From contig NZ_JAKLWS010000006.1 of NCBI RefSeq assembly GCF_022012475.1, forward strand, positions 62,001-126,000: a stretch of 64,000 bases of DNA, given 5' to 3'. The position numbers were made by a program, and so were the translations under genes. Within the stretch, counting starts at the first letter, position 1. Each line of letters opens with the position of its first letter. Below the pieces are notes generated by a model, which was not told where the DNA came from, made no database searches, and was given only the letters and a program-made list of their open reading frames with translations. Below are positions 32,832 through 41,605 of the stretch, one piece after another. The stretch comes from Rhodohalobacter sulfatireducens (GTDB lineage: Bacteria > Bacteroidota > Rhodothermia > Balneolales > Balneolaceae).

Positions 32832-35711
32832 CTATTTTATGGACCCGGTTGCACGAATTGTAAAACCGCCATTTGAAACGATCTCCACATCTGATCCTAT
32901 ACGATCAGCTCGCATCTTCATGTTTCGTAAACCTTGTCCCGTTTTCCTGTCATTTTTAATTTTGGTGCCATTATCATGAATTTCGAGCGTATACGACTTG
33001 CCGGAAAATGAAAATCTGATATCAATCCGGGACGCATTTGAATGCTTAACAATATTATTAATTGCCTCTTTAAAAATAAGGTATATGTTCTCCTTAACGT
33101 CAACCGGAAGCTTTTCATGCATTCTTAGATTTTCAAAATCATAAAAAACACTCACTTCACCATTTACAAATACTTGGTTAACATAATCCTGCATACGGTC
33201 TGTTAGGTCACCTGCCGTATCGTTCCTGGAATCGATTGACCAAACAATATCATCCAAACTGCTTACAATTTTTCGACTGTGCTTACCAAGTTGCTTTAGT
33301 GTCTTCTTAACATCATCGCCTGAAGTAACGGCCTGCAAAAAGTCTGTTTGGAGTGCAAGTTCTGTAAGAGATGATCCCACATCATCATGCAGATCACTTG
33401 CAATTTGAACACGCATCCGCTCAATATCCACCTGCTTTTTAATTCTGAAATACCGTATTGAGAATAATATTAACCCAACAATTACTAAAATAATCAACAC
33501 AAAAAACCACCATTGTAGATAATAGGGATAGGCAATATCAAAGGAGAACCGGGCTCTCTTCGCACTTACAAAGCCATCGGCATTATAGGCTCGAAGCTGA
33601 AATTCATACTCACCGGGAGATAAAGATGGATACCGAATGGTTCGTTCTGTTGTAATTTGCCATCCCTGGTCAAGCCCTCTCATTCGATATTCATAGAATA
33701 TTTGATCCGGTGCTTCATAGCTCAAACCGGAGTACGATATCTGTACAAAATTCTCATCATTATCAAAATCATGCTGCCCTTTCGGGTTAATCATACGACC
33801 GCTCACCATCACTTCCTCAAATTCAATTCCCGGTGGGGCGTTAATTTCCCTGATTTCACTTGGATAAAAATGGCTCAGCCCTTCTACTGTACCCAGCCAA
33901 ATAGTTCCGTCAGATGCTACATACGAAGCTCCGGCATTCAACTCATTGGCAATCAAGCCCTGATTCTTGTTGTAGACTCTGAATGATTGCAATCGTTCAA
34001 GTGTATTTTCGGCTTCTAACAATTCATCAGGGTTCAGCCGGTAAAGGCCTCGGTTGGTACCCACCCAATACTGATTTTCCAAATCCTGGATGGTGAAGTA
34101 AGTTATCAGGTCGATCTGTTCAGACTGTGACAGGCGCTCTATGGATTCACCATCATATTTTGCAACGCCGTTAAATGTAGAGAACCACTTATCCCCATTA
34201 TGATCAATGTGAATATGTATCACTCCATTACTTGGAAGGCCTTCAGCCATGGTTAAATATTCAAACTGTTCACCGTCGTACATAGCCACGCCGCCGTAAG
34301 TAGCAAACCAGTAATTTCCCTGCTCATCCCGCTTGATATCCATCACGGTGTTATTCAAAAACCCATTTCCCGTATGATGCTGAATATATCCTTCCTCCTG
34401 CAGTTGAATCACTCCGCTTTCATAGGTAGCAATCCAATATTCATCTTTTTCCACATCTTCATAAATTTTTCTAACCAAGCCGAATGGAAAACGATCGGGA
34501 CTGACAGTGTTGAATTGACCATCCTCATAAATGCTTATTCCACCCCGTGTACCGATCCAGAATCGATTTTGGCTATCCAGCAGAAATGAAAAAACAATAT
34601 TGTCAACCAAGCCATCCGATTCATCATAAGGCTGAAACGATTCTCCGTCATGCCTTAATAAGCCACCGCCATAGGTTGCAATCCAGACATCGCCGTTCGG
34701 TCCCTCCGCAAAACCGGTGATTACGTTATTTGTAAGTCCGTTTTCAATATTAAAACTTTGAAAATAATCACCTACATAAATACACATTCCTCCACCAAGC
34801 GTACCGAACCACATATTTCCCTCGTGATCTAACAGTGAAGATTGAACGATTGTACCCGGTACACCTTCGGTTCGCGTGTAATTTTGAAAATTCCTTCCGT
34901 CAAAAAGTGAAACTCCACTCTCCGTTCCAAGCCAAATCCGGTTCCTGTCTTCAACTGTTATTGTTTGAATTTTTTCATCCAGCAGTCCATCAGAGCGGTC
35001 ATAAATACTCAGATTCCCGTTTTCATATTTCACCAAACCGGAAAATGTACCGATCCAAATTCGTCCAAAATCATCTCCTGTGATATGACGAATTCGATTG
35101 TCGGGCAGTCCATTCTCTGTTGAATGATACCTGACCTGGTCATCATTAATGCGTGCCAATCCTGCCCTGGATCCGATCCAGATGGTGCCATCAGAAGCAG
35201 AATAGATCGTTTGCACCCATTGCATGGAAATCCCCATTGTTTCATTAACAGAGACAAGGTTGCCATTCTTCTCTAATATCCAAGCCCCATTCGATTCGGT
35301 TCCAAACCAAAAATTACCTTCCTGGTCTTCAGTGATGGAAATAACCGGGTATTCATTCAATTGTGAAACGGAAGACGGGGTTACAAGTGTATCTCCACGC
35401 AGAATAGAGATGCCAAATTCCGTTCCCACCCAGATGGTTCCCTCACTATCCTGGAAAAGGGCGTGAACATCATTTGAGGCAAGGCCGTCATCCTCATAAT
35501 ACTGTTTGAAGGAAACGCCGTCAAAACGATTCAAACCATAACCGGTTCCCACCCAGATATAACCTCGTTGGTCCTGGATCAGTGCTTGAGCTACAGATTC
35601 ACTGAGCCCTACCTCTATCGAGTAGGTTCGAAACGGCAGATATTGAGCTTTCGCCACCTGGAGAAAAGCAAAGCCTGCAATCAAAGAGAGTATGAGGAAT
35701 CGGATCTTCAT
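32832..35711 (-). CDS. Propeller-type sensor histidine kinase (Reg_prop / Y_Y_Y / HisKA_3)
   Basis: A 959-residue kinase. Residues 1-22 are a signal peptide. Residues about 25-640 are two-component propeller repeats (recurring WVGT/WIGT/WFGT with GL and FDG) forming a large periplasmic sensor. A Y_Y_Y domain spans about 650-730, a membrane span about 733-755, then HisKA_3 with phospho-acceptor His775 in IASDLHDDVGSSL. The HATPase domain fills the C-terminus (NNIVKHSNAS N-box; DNG and GQGLRNM G-boxes). It lacks the fused receiver and AraC domain of the hybrid regulators used for polysaccharides; its receiver is the separate NarL protein encoded next. The ligand is unknown. Confidence 0.95.
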   Translation of the reverse strand: MKIRFLILSLIAGFAFLQVAKAQYLPFRTYSIEVGLSESVAQALIQDQRGYIWVGTGYGLNRFDGVSFKQYYEDDGLASNDVHALFQDSEGTIWVGTEFGISILRGDTLVTPSSVSQLNEYPVISITEDQEGNFWFGTESNGAWILEKNGNLVSVNETMGISMQWVQTIYSASDGTIWIGSRAGLARINDDQVRYHSTENGLPDNRIRHITGDDFGRIWIGTFSGLVKYENGNLSIYDRSDGLLDEKIQTITVEDRNRIWLGTESGVSLFDGRNFQNYTRTEGVPGTIVQSSLLDHEGNMWFGTLGGGMCIYVGDYFQSFNIENGLTNNVITGFAEGPNGDVWIATYGGGLLRHDGESFQPYDESDGLVDNIVFSFLLDSQNRFWIGTRGGISIYEDGQFNTVSPDRFPFGLVRKIYEDVEKDEYWIATYESGVIQLQEEGYIQHHTGNGFLNNTVMDIKRDEQGNYWFATYGGVAMYDGEQFEYLTMAEGLPSNGVIHIHIDHNGDKWFSTFNGVAKYDGESIERLSQSEQIDLITYFTIQDLENQYWVGTNRGLYRLNPDELLEAENTLERLQSFRVYNKNQGLIANELNAGASYVASDGTIWLGTVEGLSHFYPSEIREINAPPGIEFEEVMVSGRMINPKGQHDFDNDENFVQISYSGLSYEAPDQIFYEYRMRGLDQGWQITTERTIRYPSLSPGEYEFQLRAYNADGFVSAKRARFSFDIAYPYYLQWWFFVLIILVIVGLILFSIRYFRIKKQVDIERMRVQIASDLHDDVGSSLTELALQTDFLQAVTSGDDVKKTLKQLGKHSRKIVSSLDDIVWSIDSRNDTAGDLTDRMQDYVNQVFVNGEVSVFYDFENLRMHEKLPVDVKENIYLIFKEAINNIVKHSNASRIDIRFSFSGKSYTLEIHDNGTKIKNDRKTGQGLRNMKMRADRIGSDVEIVSNGGFTIRATGSIK

Positions 35712-35807
35712 GATTTAAGCAAGCTAAAAAGATAATTGAATAGCACAAATCACATATTCATGTGAATTTGAAATCATTTGGTGGAATTGGAGAAGATTGC
35801 TGCAAAT

Positions 35808-35840
35808 AAAAAAGGTGAAGCGGGAAAACACTTCACCTTT
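35808..35840 (-). terminator. Intrinsic terminator of rpoD
   Basis: A perfect 10-bp stem (AAAGGTGAAG at 35811-35820, CTTCACCTTT at 35831-35840) with a 10-nt loop, followed on the minus strand by a T-run (complement of 35808-35813). It lies 25 bases past the rpoD stop. Confidence 0.9.
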
Positions 35841-35865
35841 GATCTATTAATTTTTTCGCGGAGAA

Positions 35866-36720
35866 TTATCCGAGATAAGCTCTCAGAGCAGCACTTCTGT
35901 TGTGGTGTCGAAGTTTACGCAGTGCTTTCTCCTTAATCTGTCGAACTCGTTCGCGAGTCAGGTCAAACCGCTCTCCGATCTCTTCGAGTGTGAGAGAGTG
36001 CTCGCGGCCAATACCAAAATAGAGCCTGATCACCTCAGCCTCTCGTTTTGTAAGTTTGGAGAGAGCCCGTTCAATCTCAACTTTCAGAGATTCTCCCATC
36101 AGGTCATTATCCGGATCGGGAATTTCTTCATTCTCCAGAACGTCCAGAAGTCTGTTATCCTCACCTTGAGCAAAAGGTGCGTCCATTGAAAGGTGACGAC
36201 CTGATATTTTCAGCGTATCTGCAACTTCAGACACGGTCATATCGAGGCTCTCTGCCAGCTCTGCTGCTGATGGAACACGCTCATACTCCTGCTCCAATTT
36301 GGAAAGCTCTTTACCGATCTTGTTCAAAGCCCCTACCCTGTTTAGCGGTAGACGAACAATCCGGCTCTGCTCGGCAAGTGCCTGCAGGATGGACTGACGA
36401 ATCCACCAAACGGCATAAGAGATAAATTTAAACCCTCTAGTTTCATCAAAACGTTTTGCCGCCTTAATCAACCCGAGATTTCCTTCGTTGATCAAATCAC
36501 CAAGAGATAATCCCTGGTTTTGATACTGCTTGGCAACCGAAACCACAAACCGGAGATTGGCTTTGGTTAAATCTTCAAGAGCTCGTTGGGAACCTTTCTG
36601 AATTTCTTTGGCAAGACGTACTTCGTCTTCCGGGGTGATAAGTTTCTCTTTTCCAATTTCGTGTAGGTAGCGATCCAGTGATTCTGATTCGCGAGTAGAA
36701 ATGCCTGAACTTTTAGCCAC
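35866..36720 (-). CDS. rpoD: Primary RNA polymerase sigma factor (RpoD/SigA, short form)
   Basis: A 284-residue sigma-70 of the Bacteroidota kind, without the long region 1.1 and non-conserved insert. Region 1.2 is [22 protein letters not shown]; region 2 includes [32 protein letters not shown] and the Trp pair of [11 protein letters not shown]; region 3 is [10 protein letters not shown]; region 4 contains [29 protein letters not shown]. The start is GTG at 36718-36720 (MAKSSGIST). Upstream is a 55-base run of mutually exclusive inverted repeats; downstream is a clear terminator. This is the housekeeping sigma factor. Confidence 0.95.
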   Translation of the reverse strand: MAKSSGISTRESESLDRYLHEIGKEKLITPEDEVRLAKEIQKGSQRALEDLTKANLRFVVSVAKQYQNQGLSLGDLINEGNLGLIKAAKRFDETRGFKFISYAVWWIRQSILQALAEQSRIVRLPLNRVGALNKIGKELSKLEQEYERVPSAAELAESLDMTVSEVADTLKISGRHLSMDAPFAQGEDNRLLDVLENEEIPDPDNDLMGESLKVEIERALSKLTKREAEVIRLYFGIGREHSLTLEEIGERFDLTRERVRQIKEKALRKLRHHNRSAALRAYLG

Positions 36721-36758
36721 TATGTTTTAAATCTAAGTTGAGATTCGATTATTTACTT

Positions 36759-36813
36759 CGGTTTAACTACGAACAGAAACCGAGTTTCGTATGTAAAAAG
36801 GAGGTAGTTAAAC
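36759..36813 (-). promoter_or_regulatory. Competing inverted repeats upstream of rpoD
   Basis: Four pairings overlap: GTTTAACTAC (36761-36770) with GTAGTTAAAC (36804-36813), TACGAA (36768-36773) with TTCGTA (36786-36791), CGGTTT (36759-36764) with AAACCG (36777-36782), and GAAAC with GTTTC (36776-36780/36784-36788). They cannot all form together. They begin about 40 bases upstream of the rpoD GTG, in its probable 5' UTR or promoter, so an operator or an RNA switch is possible. Confidence 0.4.
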
Positions 36814-36866
36814 AATCTTTCAAATATATGAATTATTAATGCTATAAGAAAACGGTTCAATCCATT

Positions 36867-38039
36867 TTAAAGCCTGCTTAAAAATGACTCTCCCTGCAAG
36901 CTATTCTTAATTTTATGCGTATCTAAAATTGTAGCCGATGTGTCTGAAAAAGTTTCCAGCGTTCCTAAGTCAACGCCTTTTTCTGTTCCTTTTTTATAGG
37001 CAAGAATCGGGACAAATTCTCGTGTGTGGTCTGTACTGTCATCCGCCGGGTCATTACCGTGATCACCGGAAATAAGTAAAAGATCATCTTCCCGGAGTTT
37101 ATCCAACATCGCCGGTAGTGCACGGTCAATTTCCTCAAGACAATTTCCATATCCTGAGGGGTCCTGGCGATGACCATATTTCTGATCCGTATCAATCAAA
37201 TTGATAAACGTAAAGCTGTTCTGAATATTGGCACTCATCAAACTCAGTAATTGAGAAATTCCCTCTGCATTACTGCTCGTTTTTCGATACTGTGTAAAAT
37301 AGTGATCAGCAAAAAGATCAATTACTTTTCCGATAGAATAGATCGGGATATTATGATCCTGGAGAACAGAAAGCAGGTTTGGCTCCGGCGGATGCAGTGA
37401 GTAGTCGTGACGCTTTTCAGAAATTCGTTCGAATGAACCCGGCTTACCTTCGAATGGCCGGGCAATAACACGCCCCACTCCATGTTCGTCAATCATCACC
37501 TCTTCCCTGGCAAATGTACACCAATCGTAAAGTTGATAAATGGGAGTTACATCCACATGACAGGCTACCTGGAATACACTATCAGCAGATGTGTAAACAA
37601 TTGGATTACCGGTTTTCAAATGATCTTTTCCATAATCAGCAATCACCTGAGTACCGGAATAGGGTTGATTGCACAGCACCTCTTGAACCCCAATTCCATT
37701 ACAGAATTTTCGAATGACTTCTTCGGGAAATCCATCCGGGTAAGTTGGAAAGGGTTGATCCAGGTGAATACCTGCAAATTCCCAATGGCCCGTAGTACTA
37801 TCCTTTCCTGCAGATACTTCGCGCATTTTACCAAAAGAGGCTATTGGAGAATCGACGGATCGAATCGAATAAAAATCGCGAATGTTTCCTAAACCTAGTT
37901 TTTCAAAATTTTGCAGGTTTACATTGGCAATTCGGCTAACATTTCCAAGGGTATCAGCTTCTTCATCTCCATAAAGACAGGCGTCCTCCTGTGCTCCAAC
38001 ACCCAGACCATCAATAATCAACAAAAACGTTCTTGGCAT
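36867..38039 (-). CDS. deoB: Phosphopentomutase
   Basis: Interconverts (deoxy)ribose-1-phosphate and -5-phosphate in nucleoside salvage. The 390 residues carry the alkaline-phosphatase-superfamily metal sites of DeoB: LIIDGLGVGAQEDA at the start, the phospho-acceptor Thr in GKDSTTGHWE, DTDQKYGHRQD, and the closing LISGDHGNDP with DHTREFVPILAY. Two manganese ions are expected. No other deoxyribonucleotide-catabolic gene is adjacent. It begins 2 bases after the stop of the GAF-domain gene, so the two are likely co-transcribed. Start ATG 38037-38039. Confidence 0.97.
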   Translation of the reverse strand: MPRTFLLIIDGLGVGAQEDACLYGDEEADTLGNVSRIANVNLQNFEKLGLGNIRDFYSIRSVDSPIASFGKMREVSAGKDSTTGHWEFAGIHLDQPFPTYPDGFPEEVIRKFCNGIGVQEVLCNQPYSGTQVIADYGKDHLKTGNPIVYTSADSVFQVACHVDVTPIYQLYDWCTFAREEVMIDEHGVGRVIARPFEGKPGSFERISEKRHDYSLHPPEPNLLSVLQDHNIPIYSIGKVIDLFADHYFTQYRKTSSNAEGISQLLSLMSANIQNSFTFINLIDTDQKYGHRQDPSGYGNCLEEIDRALPAMLDKLREDDLLLISGDHGNDPADDSTDHTREFVPILAYKKGTEKGVDLGTLETFSDTSATILDTHKIKNSLQGESFLSRL

Positions 38040-38041
38040 AA

Positions 38042-39499
38042 TTAAAGGCCCGAAATAGTGGCATTTTCATTTCTCATTGCACTACTGAGGGAATGTTTCA
38101 CCTCGTTCCATAATTCCTTCATATCCCCTGCACCGCGCTCAATTTTTTTTGATCCATATTGAATTTGAACCTCTACCTTTCGACCATCGCCAAGATCCAA
38201 TTTGTCTTTTAGATCTAATTTAATCTCCTGCAACCACTTATCGTGTTGATTTTTGTCCCTGCTCATCAACAGGTAAGAATAGACGTAGTCGCTGTGAAAA
38301 CCGATCAATCCATTAAGTCCCAACCTTGAAGGGTTTAACGCTTTGACCATCAATCGCTGTAGTTTTTTTAGGTCTTCGAGCCGAAACCTGGAGCGGATCT
38401 CCGAAAGATTTTCAATTCCTACCAAACCAAACCAGATCTGTTGATCTCCCGGATCTCTATCTATTTCATTTTGAATACAATGATCTATCAATTCCGGCTG
38501 AAAATTTCCATACTCGGTTGCTAATAAATTTTGATTGTAATCACCCGAATCGTGGTTTGCCTGTATCGTAAGGGATGCAATTTTCACCAAATTTTTCAAC
38601 TGGTGCTTTGTCGACTCTTTAAAAGTCAGCGGATTTTTATCATGAGCTAAAACTACGGCACATCGCTTATCGGCCATCAGCACGGGAATGGCAAGTGTGG
38701 CCCCGTCACTGGATTTTTCTGAAGCTGATATCCGCTTGGGATTTTGATTAAAATGGATCGAAAAGATAGCCTCCCCCTTTTGAAGCGCATCATAGGCCAT
38801 CGACTTTTCATCAACCATCAAGCCAATCGAAGGAGATTCCGCAGTTCTTGATGATCTAAGTACATTTACCCAGGTCTCCATTCCCCGAAGCACAACAGAA
38901 ACTCCACCCGAGGGTAAAAGTTTTTGCATCTCTTCAGTCATCACACCTAAGACTTCCACATCGCTTAACTTTGTTGTTATTCGATCTGTAGATTCATCGT
39001 AATCCGTCCATTTTTTTTGGTCATCATACAGATCCGTCAGTTCGAGATATGTATTCAGCACATTTATATGTGCATTCCGGTAGGCCGATATCGGCTTTTC
39101 AAACTCTTTAACATCCAGCGGTTGTTCAGTTTCAAGAATGGTCAGCGCAACCGTTGAGTTATTGTTTGCGAATGGAATAACAGTGAGATAGTTGGTAGGT
39201 ACACGATTGTAGTAATGTAACAGATCCTCCCTGTTGACTTGCTTTCCTACTTCAAGCTGAAGAATATCATTGATCTCTTTGAAACGGTCCAGGAAAAACT
39301 TTTCAAACCCAATCCTGTCTTTAAACATAACATTAGAGAACTCCGTATAGGTGGTCTCTAATACAAATTGTTGGCGCGACCTGTTCACCCAATATAAATA
39401 AGCCGTCTTGGCATTCGTTGACCGACTTACCAGCTGCATCAGGTCGTCCAAGATATGCTTAAATTCCAAGAGTGCTTTCTCTTCCCGTTTCGAGCTCAT
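38042..39499 (-). CDS. GAF-domain protein with degenerate GGDEF-like C-terminus
   Basis: A 485-residue soluble signalling-type protein. Residues about 15-160 and 195-335 each look like GAF domains (for example AKTAYLYWVNRSRQQFVLET and SGGVSVVLRGMETWVNVL to KRCAVVLAHDKNPLTF). Residues about 360-480 resemble the nucleotidyl-cyclase/GGDEF fold: IWFGLVGIENLSEI, then LQRLMVKALNP, then GLIGFHSDYVYSYLLM at the place of the GGDEF loop. The catalytic Gly-Gly-Asp/Glu-Glu-Phe is absent, so cyclase activity is not expected. No membrane span. Located 41 bases after pepF and 2 bases before deoB on the same strand. Function unknown. Confidence 0.65.
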   Translation of the reverse strand: MSSKREEKALLEFKHILDDLMQLVSRSTNAKTAYLYWVNRSRQQFVLETTYTEFSNVMFKDRIGFEKFFLDRFKEINDILQLEVGKQVNREDLLHYYNRVPTNYLTVIPFANNNSTVALTILETEQPLDVKEFEKPISAYRNAHINVLNTYLELTDLYDDQKKWTDYDESTDRITTKLSDVEVLGVMTEEMQKLLPSGGVSVVLRGMETWVNVLRSSRTAESPSIGLMVDEKSMAYDALQKGEAIFSIHFNQNPKRISASEKSSDGATLAIPVLMADKRCAVVLAHDKNPLTFKESTKHQLKNLVKIASLTIQANHDSGDYNQNLLATEYGNFQPELIDHCIQNEIDRDPGDQQIWFGLVGIENLSEIRSRFRLEDLKKLQRLMVKALNPSRLGLNGLIGFHSDYVYSYLLMSRDKNQHDKWLQEIKLDLKDKLDLGDGRKVEVQIQYGSKKIERGAGDMKELWNEVKHSLSSAMRNENATISGL

Positions 39500-39540
39500 T
39501 ACGTAATTATTTTATCTCTAAAGATTTATAAAGTAGGTTT

Positions 39541-41322
39541 TTAAAGGGAAGCTGCCAACTCCTCAGCCTCTTTTACCATCTCTCCGAAAATATCAAGCCC
39601 CCGGCTCCAAAAATTTTTGTCTTTGATGTCCAGCCCCATCGTTGAAACAAGGTTGTGCGGCCAGTCACTTCCCCCCGCTTCAAGGAGCGAAAGGTACTTC
39701 TCTGAGAAACCATTTTTCTGTGATTTATACGAATCATACAGAGCCAGCACCAGCAACTCGCCAAATGCATATGCATACACGTAACCGGGCGTGTGCAGGA
39801 AATGTGGGATATAGCTCCACCAGATTTTATACTCGTCCGTAAGTGTCACGGAATCCCCATATAAATCTTTCTGAGTCTCAATCCAAAATTCAGAAAACTG
39901 CTCTTTTGATAACTCTCCCTGCTCCCTTCTGGCTGTGTGGATTTTATCTTCAAATCGATTCATTGAGATCTGGCGAAAAACCGTGGCAATTGTATCATCA
40001 ATTTTACTGACCAGAAGTGCGAGTTTTTCACTCGGATCATCCAGTCGGTTCATCAGTTTGTTAAAAACAAGCATCTCGCCAAACACGGAGGCAGTTTCAG
40101 CGGTCGTCAACGGTGTAGAGGATTGTAATTCTCCCTGCTTTCTTGCCAGGTACTGGTGCACACCATGCCCCAATTCATGTGCCAACGTTTGAACGTCGCG
40201 CAATTTTCCGTCAAAATTCATAAATACATACGGATGAACGGAAGTCACCGTACTTGCTGAGTAAGCCCCTCCCCGTTTTCCCGGTTTGATGGCGGCATCA
40301 ATCCAGTTATTCTCGAAAAACTCTCCGGCAATGGAACTCATGTCGGGATGAAAATCTCCATACGCTTCAAGAACCATATCTTTAGCTTCATTCCATTCCA
40401 CTTTTTTTGTGGATTTTGTGATGGGTGCGTAACGGTCGTAATCAAACATCTCATCAACACCAAGCAGTTTTCGCTTCAACTTGTAATACCGCTGTGCGAG
40501 TGGGTAGTTGTCGGTTACAGCTGTAACCAAAGCATCTACGGTTTCAATGTCGGTTTGATTAGAAAGATTCCTCGATGTAATCCAGCTATCGTAATTGCGG
40601 AGTTTATCATTGGTTGATTTATCTGCAAGAATTGTATTGAAGATGAAAGTCAATGTCCTGGAATGATCCTGGAACGTTTCAGTCAGCGATGCATGTGCTT
40701 TTTTACGTAGATCTCGGTTTGGTTCATGCAGTTTACTTAATACTTCCTGCTCGGTAAGCATTTCATCATCCAGCTCAAACCGTGCAGCTCCCAGCGTTTC
40801 ATCAAAATATCGGTTCCAAGCAGCTCGTCCCGTTACCGATTTGGCGCTCATCACCTTTTCAGCTTCTTCGGAAAGCGTATGCTCTTTATAAAACCGGGAA
40901 ACCTCCAGGTAGTGTTTCCATTTGCTTAGCTCATCGGACTGAATCAGCTTATTTGCTTTTTCATCCTCAATCTTCAGCCACTCTACATCCGAAAAAACAA
41001 GTTTTTGGCTTACCTCCGAACTCAGCTCATTCGATTTCTGCAGCAGTTTACCAAGTTCGGAATCTTCCGTATTAGTCGACCAGATTAAATGAGCATAGGA
41101 ACCGATTTTACCTAATATCTGAATGATATCTTCGTATTCCTGCAACATTTTTGCGAATTCTGCAGCATCCAGTTCAGCAACTCGCCCGCGGTAAGCAGCA
41201 TTAAATTCATCCGCTTTTTTTATAACTCTGTTGGTATCTGATTCTAATGCCGTATCGGTGGGAGAATTATATAGATCGGATAAGTCCCAATGAATATTTT
41301 CAGCTCCGTTTTTGTTACTCAT
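39541..41322 (-). CDS. pepF: Oligoendopeptidase F (M3 family)
   Basis: A 593-residue zinc metallopeptidase that degrades oligopeptides in the cytoplasm. The M3 motif is ALAHELGHGVHQYLA (HExGH), and the downstream glutamate is in TAETASVFGEML. The N-terminal helical PepF domain (VIKKADEFNAAYRG onwards) is complete. The C-terminal WSYIPHFLHTPGYVYAYAFGELL is a strongly conserved M3B segment. No signal peptide. Start ATG 41320-41322, divergent from the 2-oxoglutarate dehydrogenase gene across 283 bases. Confidence 0.96.
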   Translation of the reverse strand: MSNKNGAENIHWDLSDLYNSPTDTALESDTNRVIKKADEFNAAYRGRVAELDAAEFAKMLQEYEDIIQILGKIGSYAHLIWSTNTEDSELGKLLQKSNELSSEVSQKLVFSDVEWLKIEDEKANKLIQSDELSKWKHYLEVSRFYKEHTLSEEAEKVMSAKSVTGRAAWNRYFDETLGAARFELDDEMLTEQEVLSKLHEPNRDLRKKAHASLTETFQDHSRTLTFIFNTILADKSTNDKLRNYDSWITSRNLSNQTDIETVDALVTAVTDNYPLAQRYYKLKRKLLGVDEMFDYDRYAPITKSTKKVEWNEAKDMVLEAYGDFHPDMSSIAGEFFENNWIDAAIKPGKRGGAYSASTVTSVHPYVFMNFDGKLRDVQTLAHELGHGVHQYLARKQGELQSSTPLTTAETASVFGEMLVFNKLMNRLDDPSEKLALLVSKIDDTIATVFRQISMNRFEDKIHTARREQGELSKEQFSEFWIETQKDLYGDSVTLTDEYKIWWSYIPHFLHTPGYVYAYAFGELLVLALYDSYKSQKNGFSEKYLSLLEAGGSDWPHNLVSTMGLDIKDKNFWSRGLDIFGEMVKEAEELAASL

Positions 41323-41605
41323 TTATTATGATTTAATTCTATAGTTTTAAGGATGTTGATGAGCTTGAATATAAAGAATGCAGCTCCCTCGATAAATGAT
41401 GAATTTGACAAAAATTAACTAAACAGGTGTACAAAAATCATCGTATTTTTGGGCATTATTGGTTAGTTTTAAACTGTTTTATGAAGTTAAATAAACGAAA
41501 GCTATTTATATTTTTCGAAAAAGCCAGAACAAGGCATCCCGCATTGACGCGCGTTCTCAAATCATTTCTACCTAACTACACAACCAATTTTCAAGACTCA
41601 CTATT

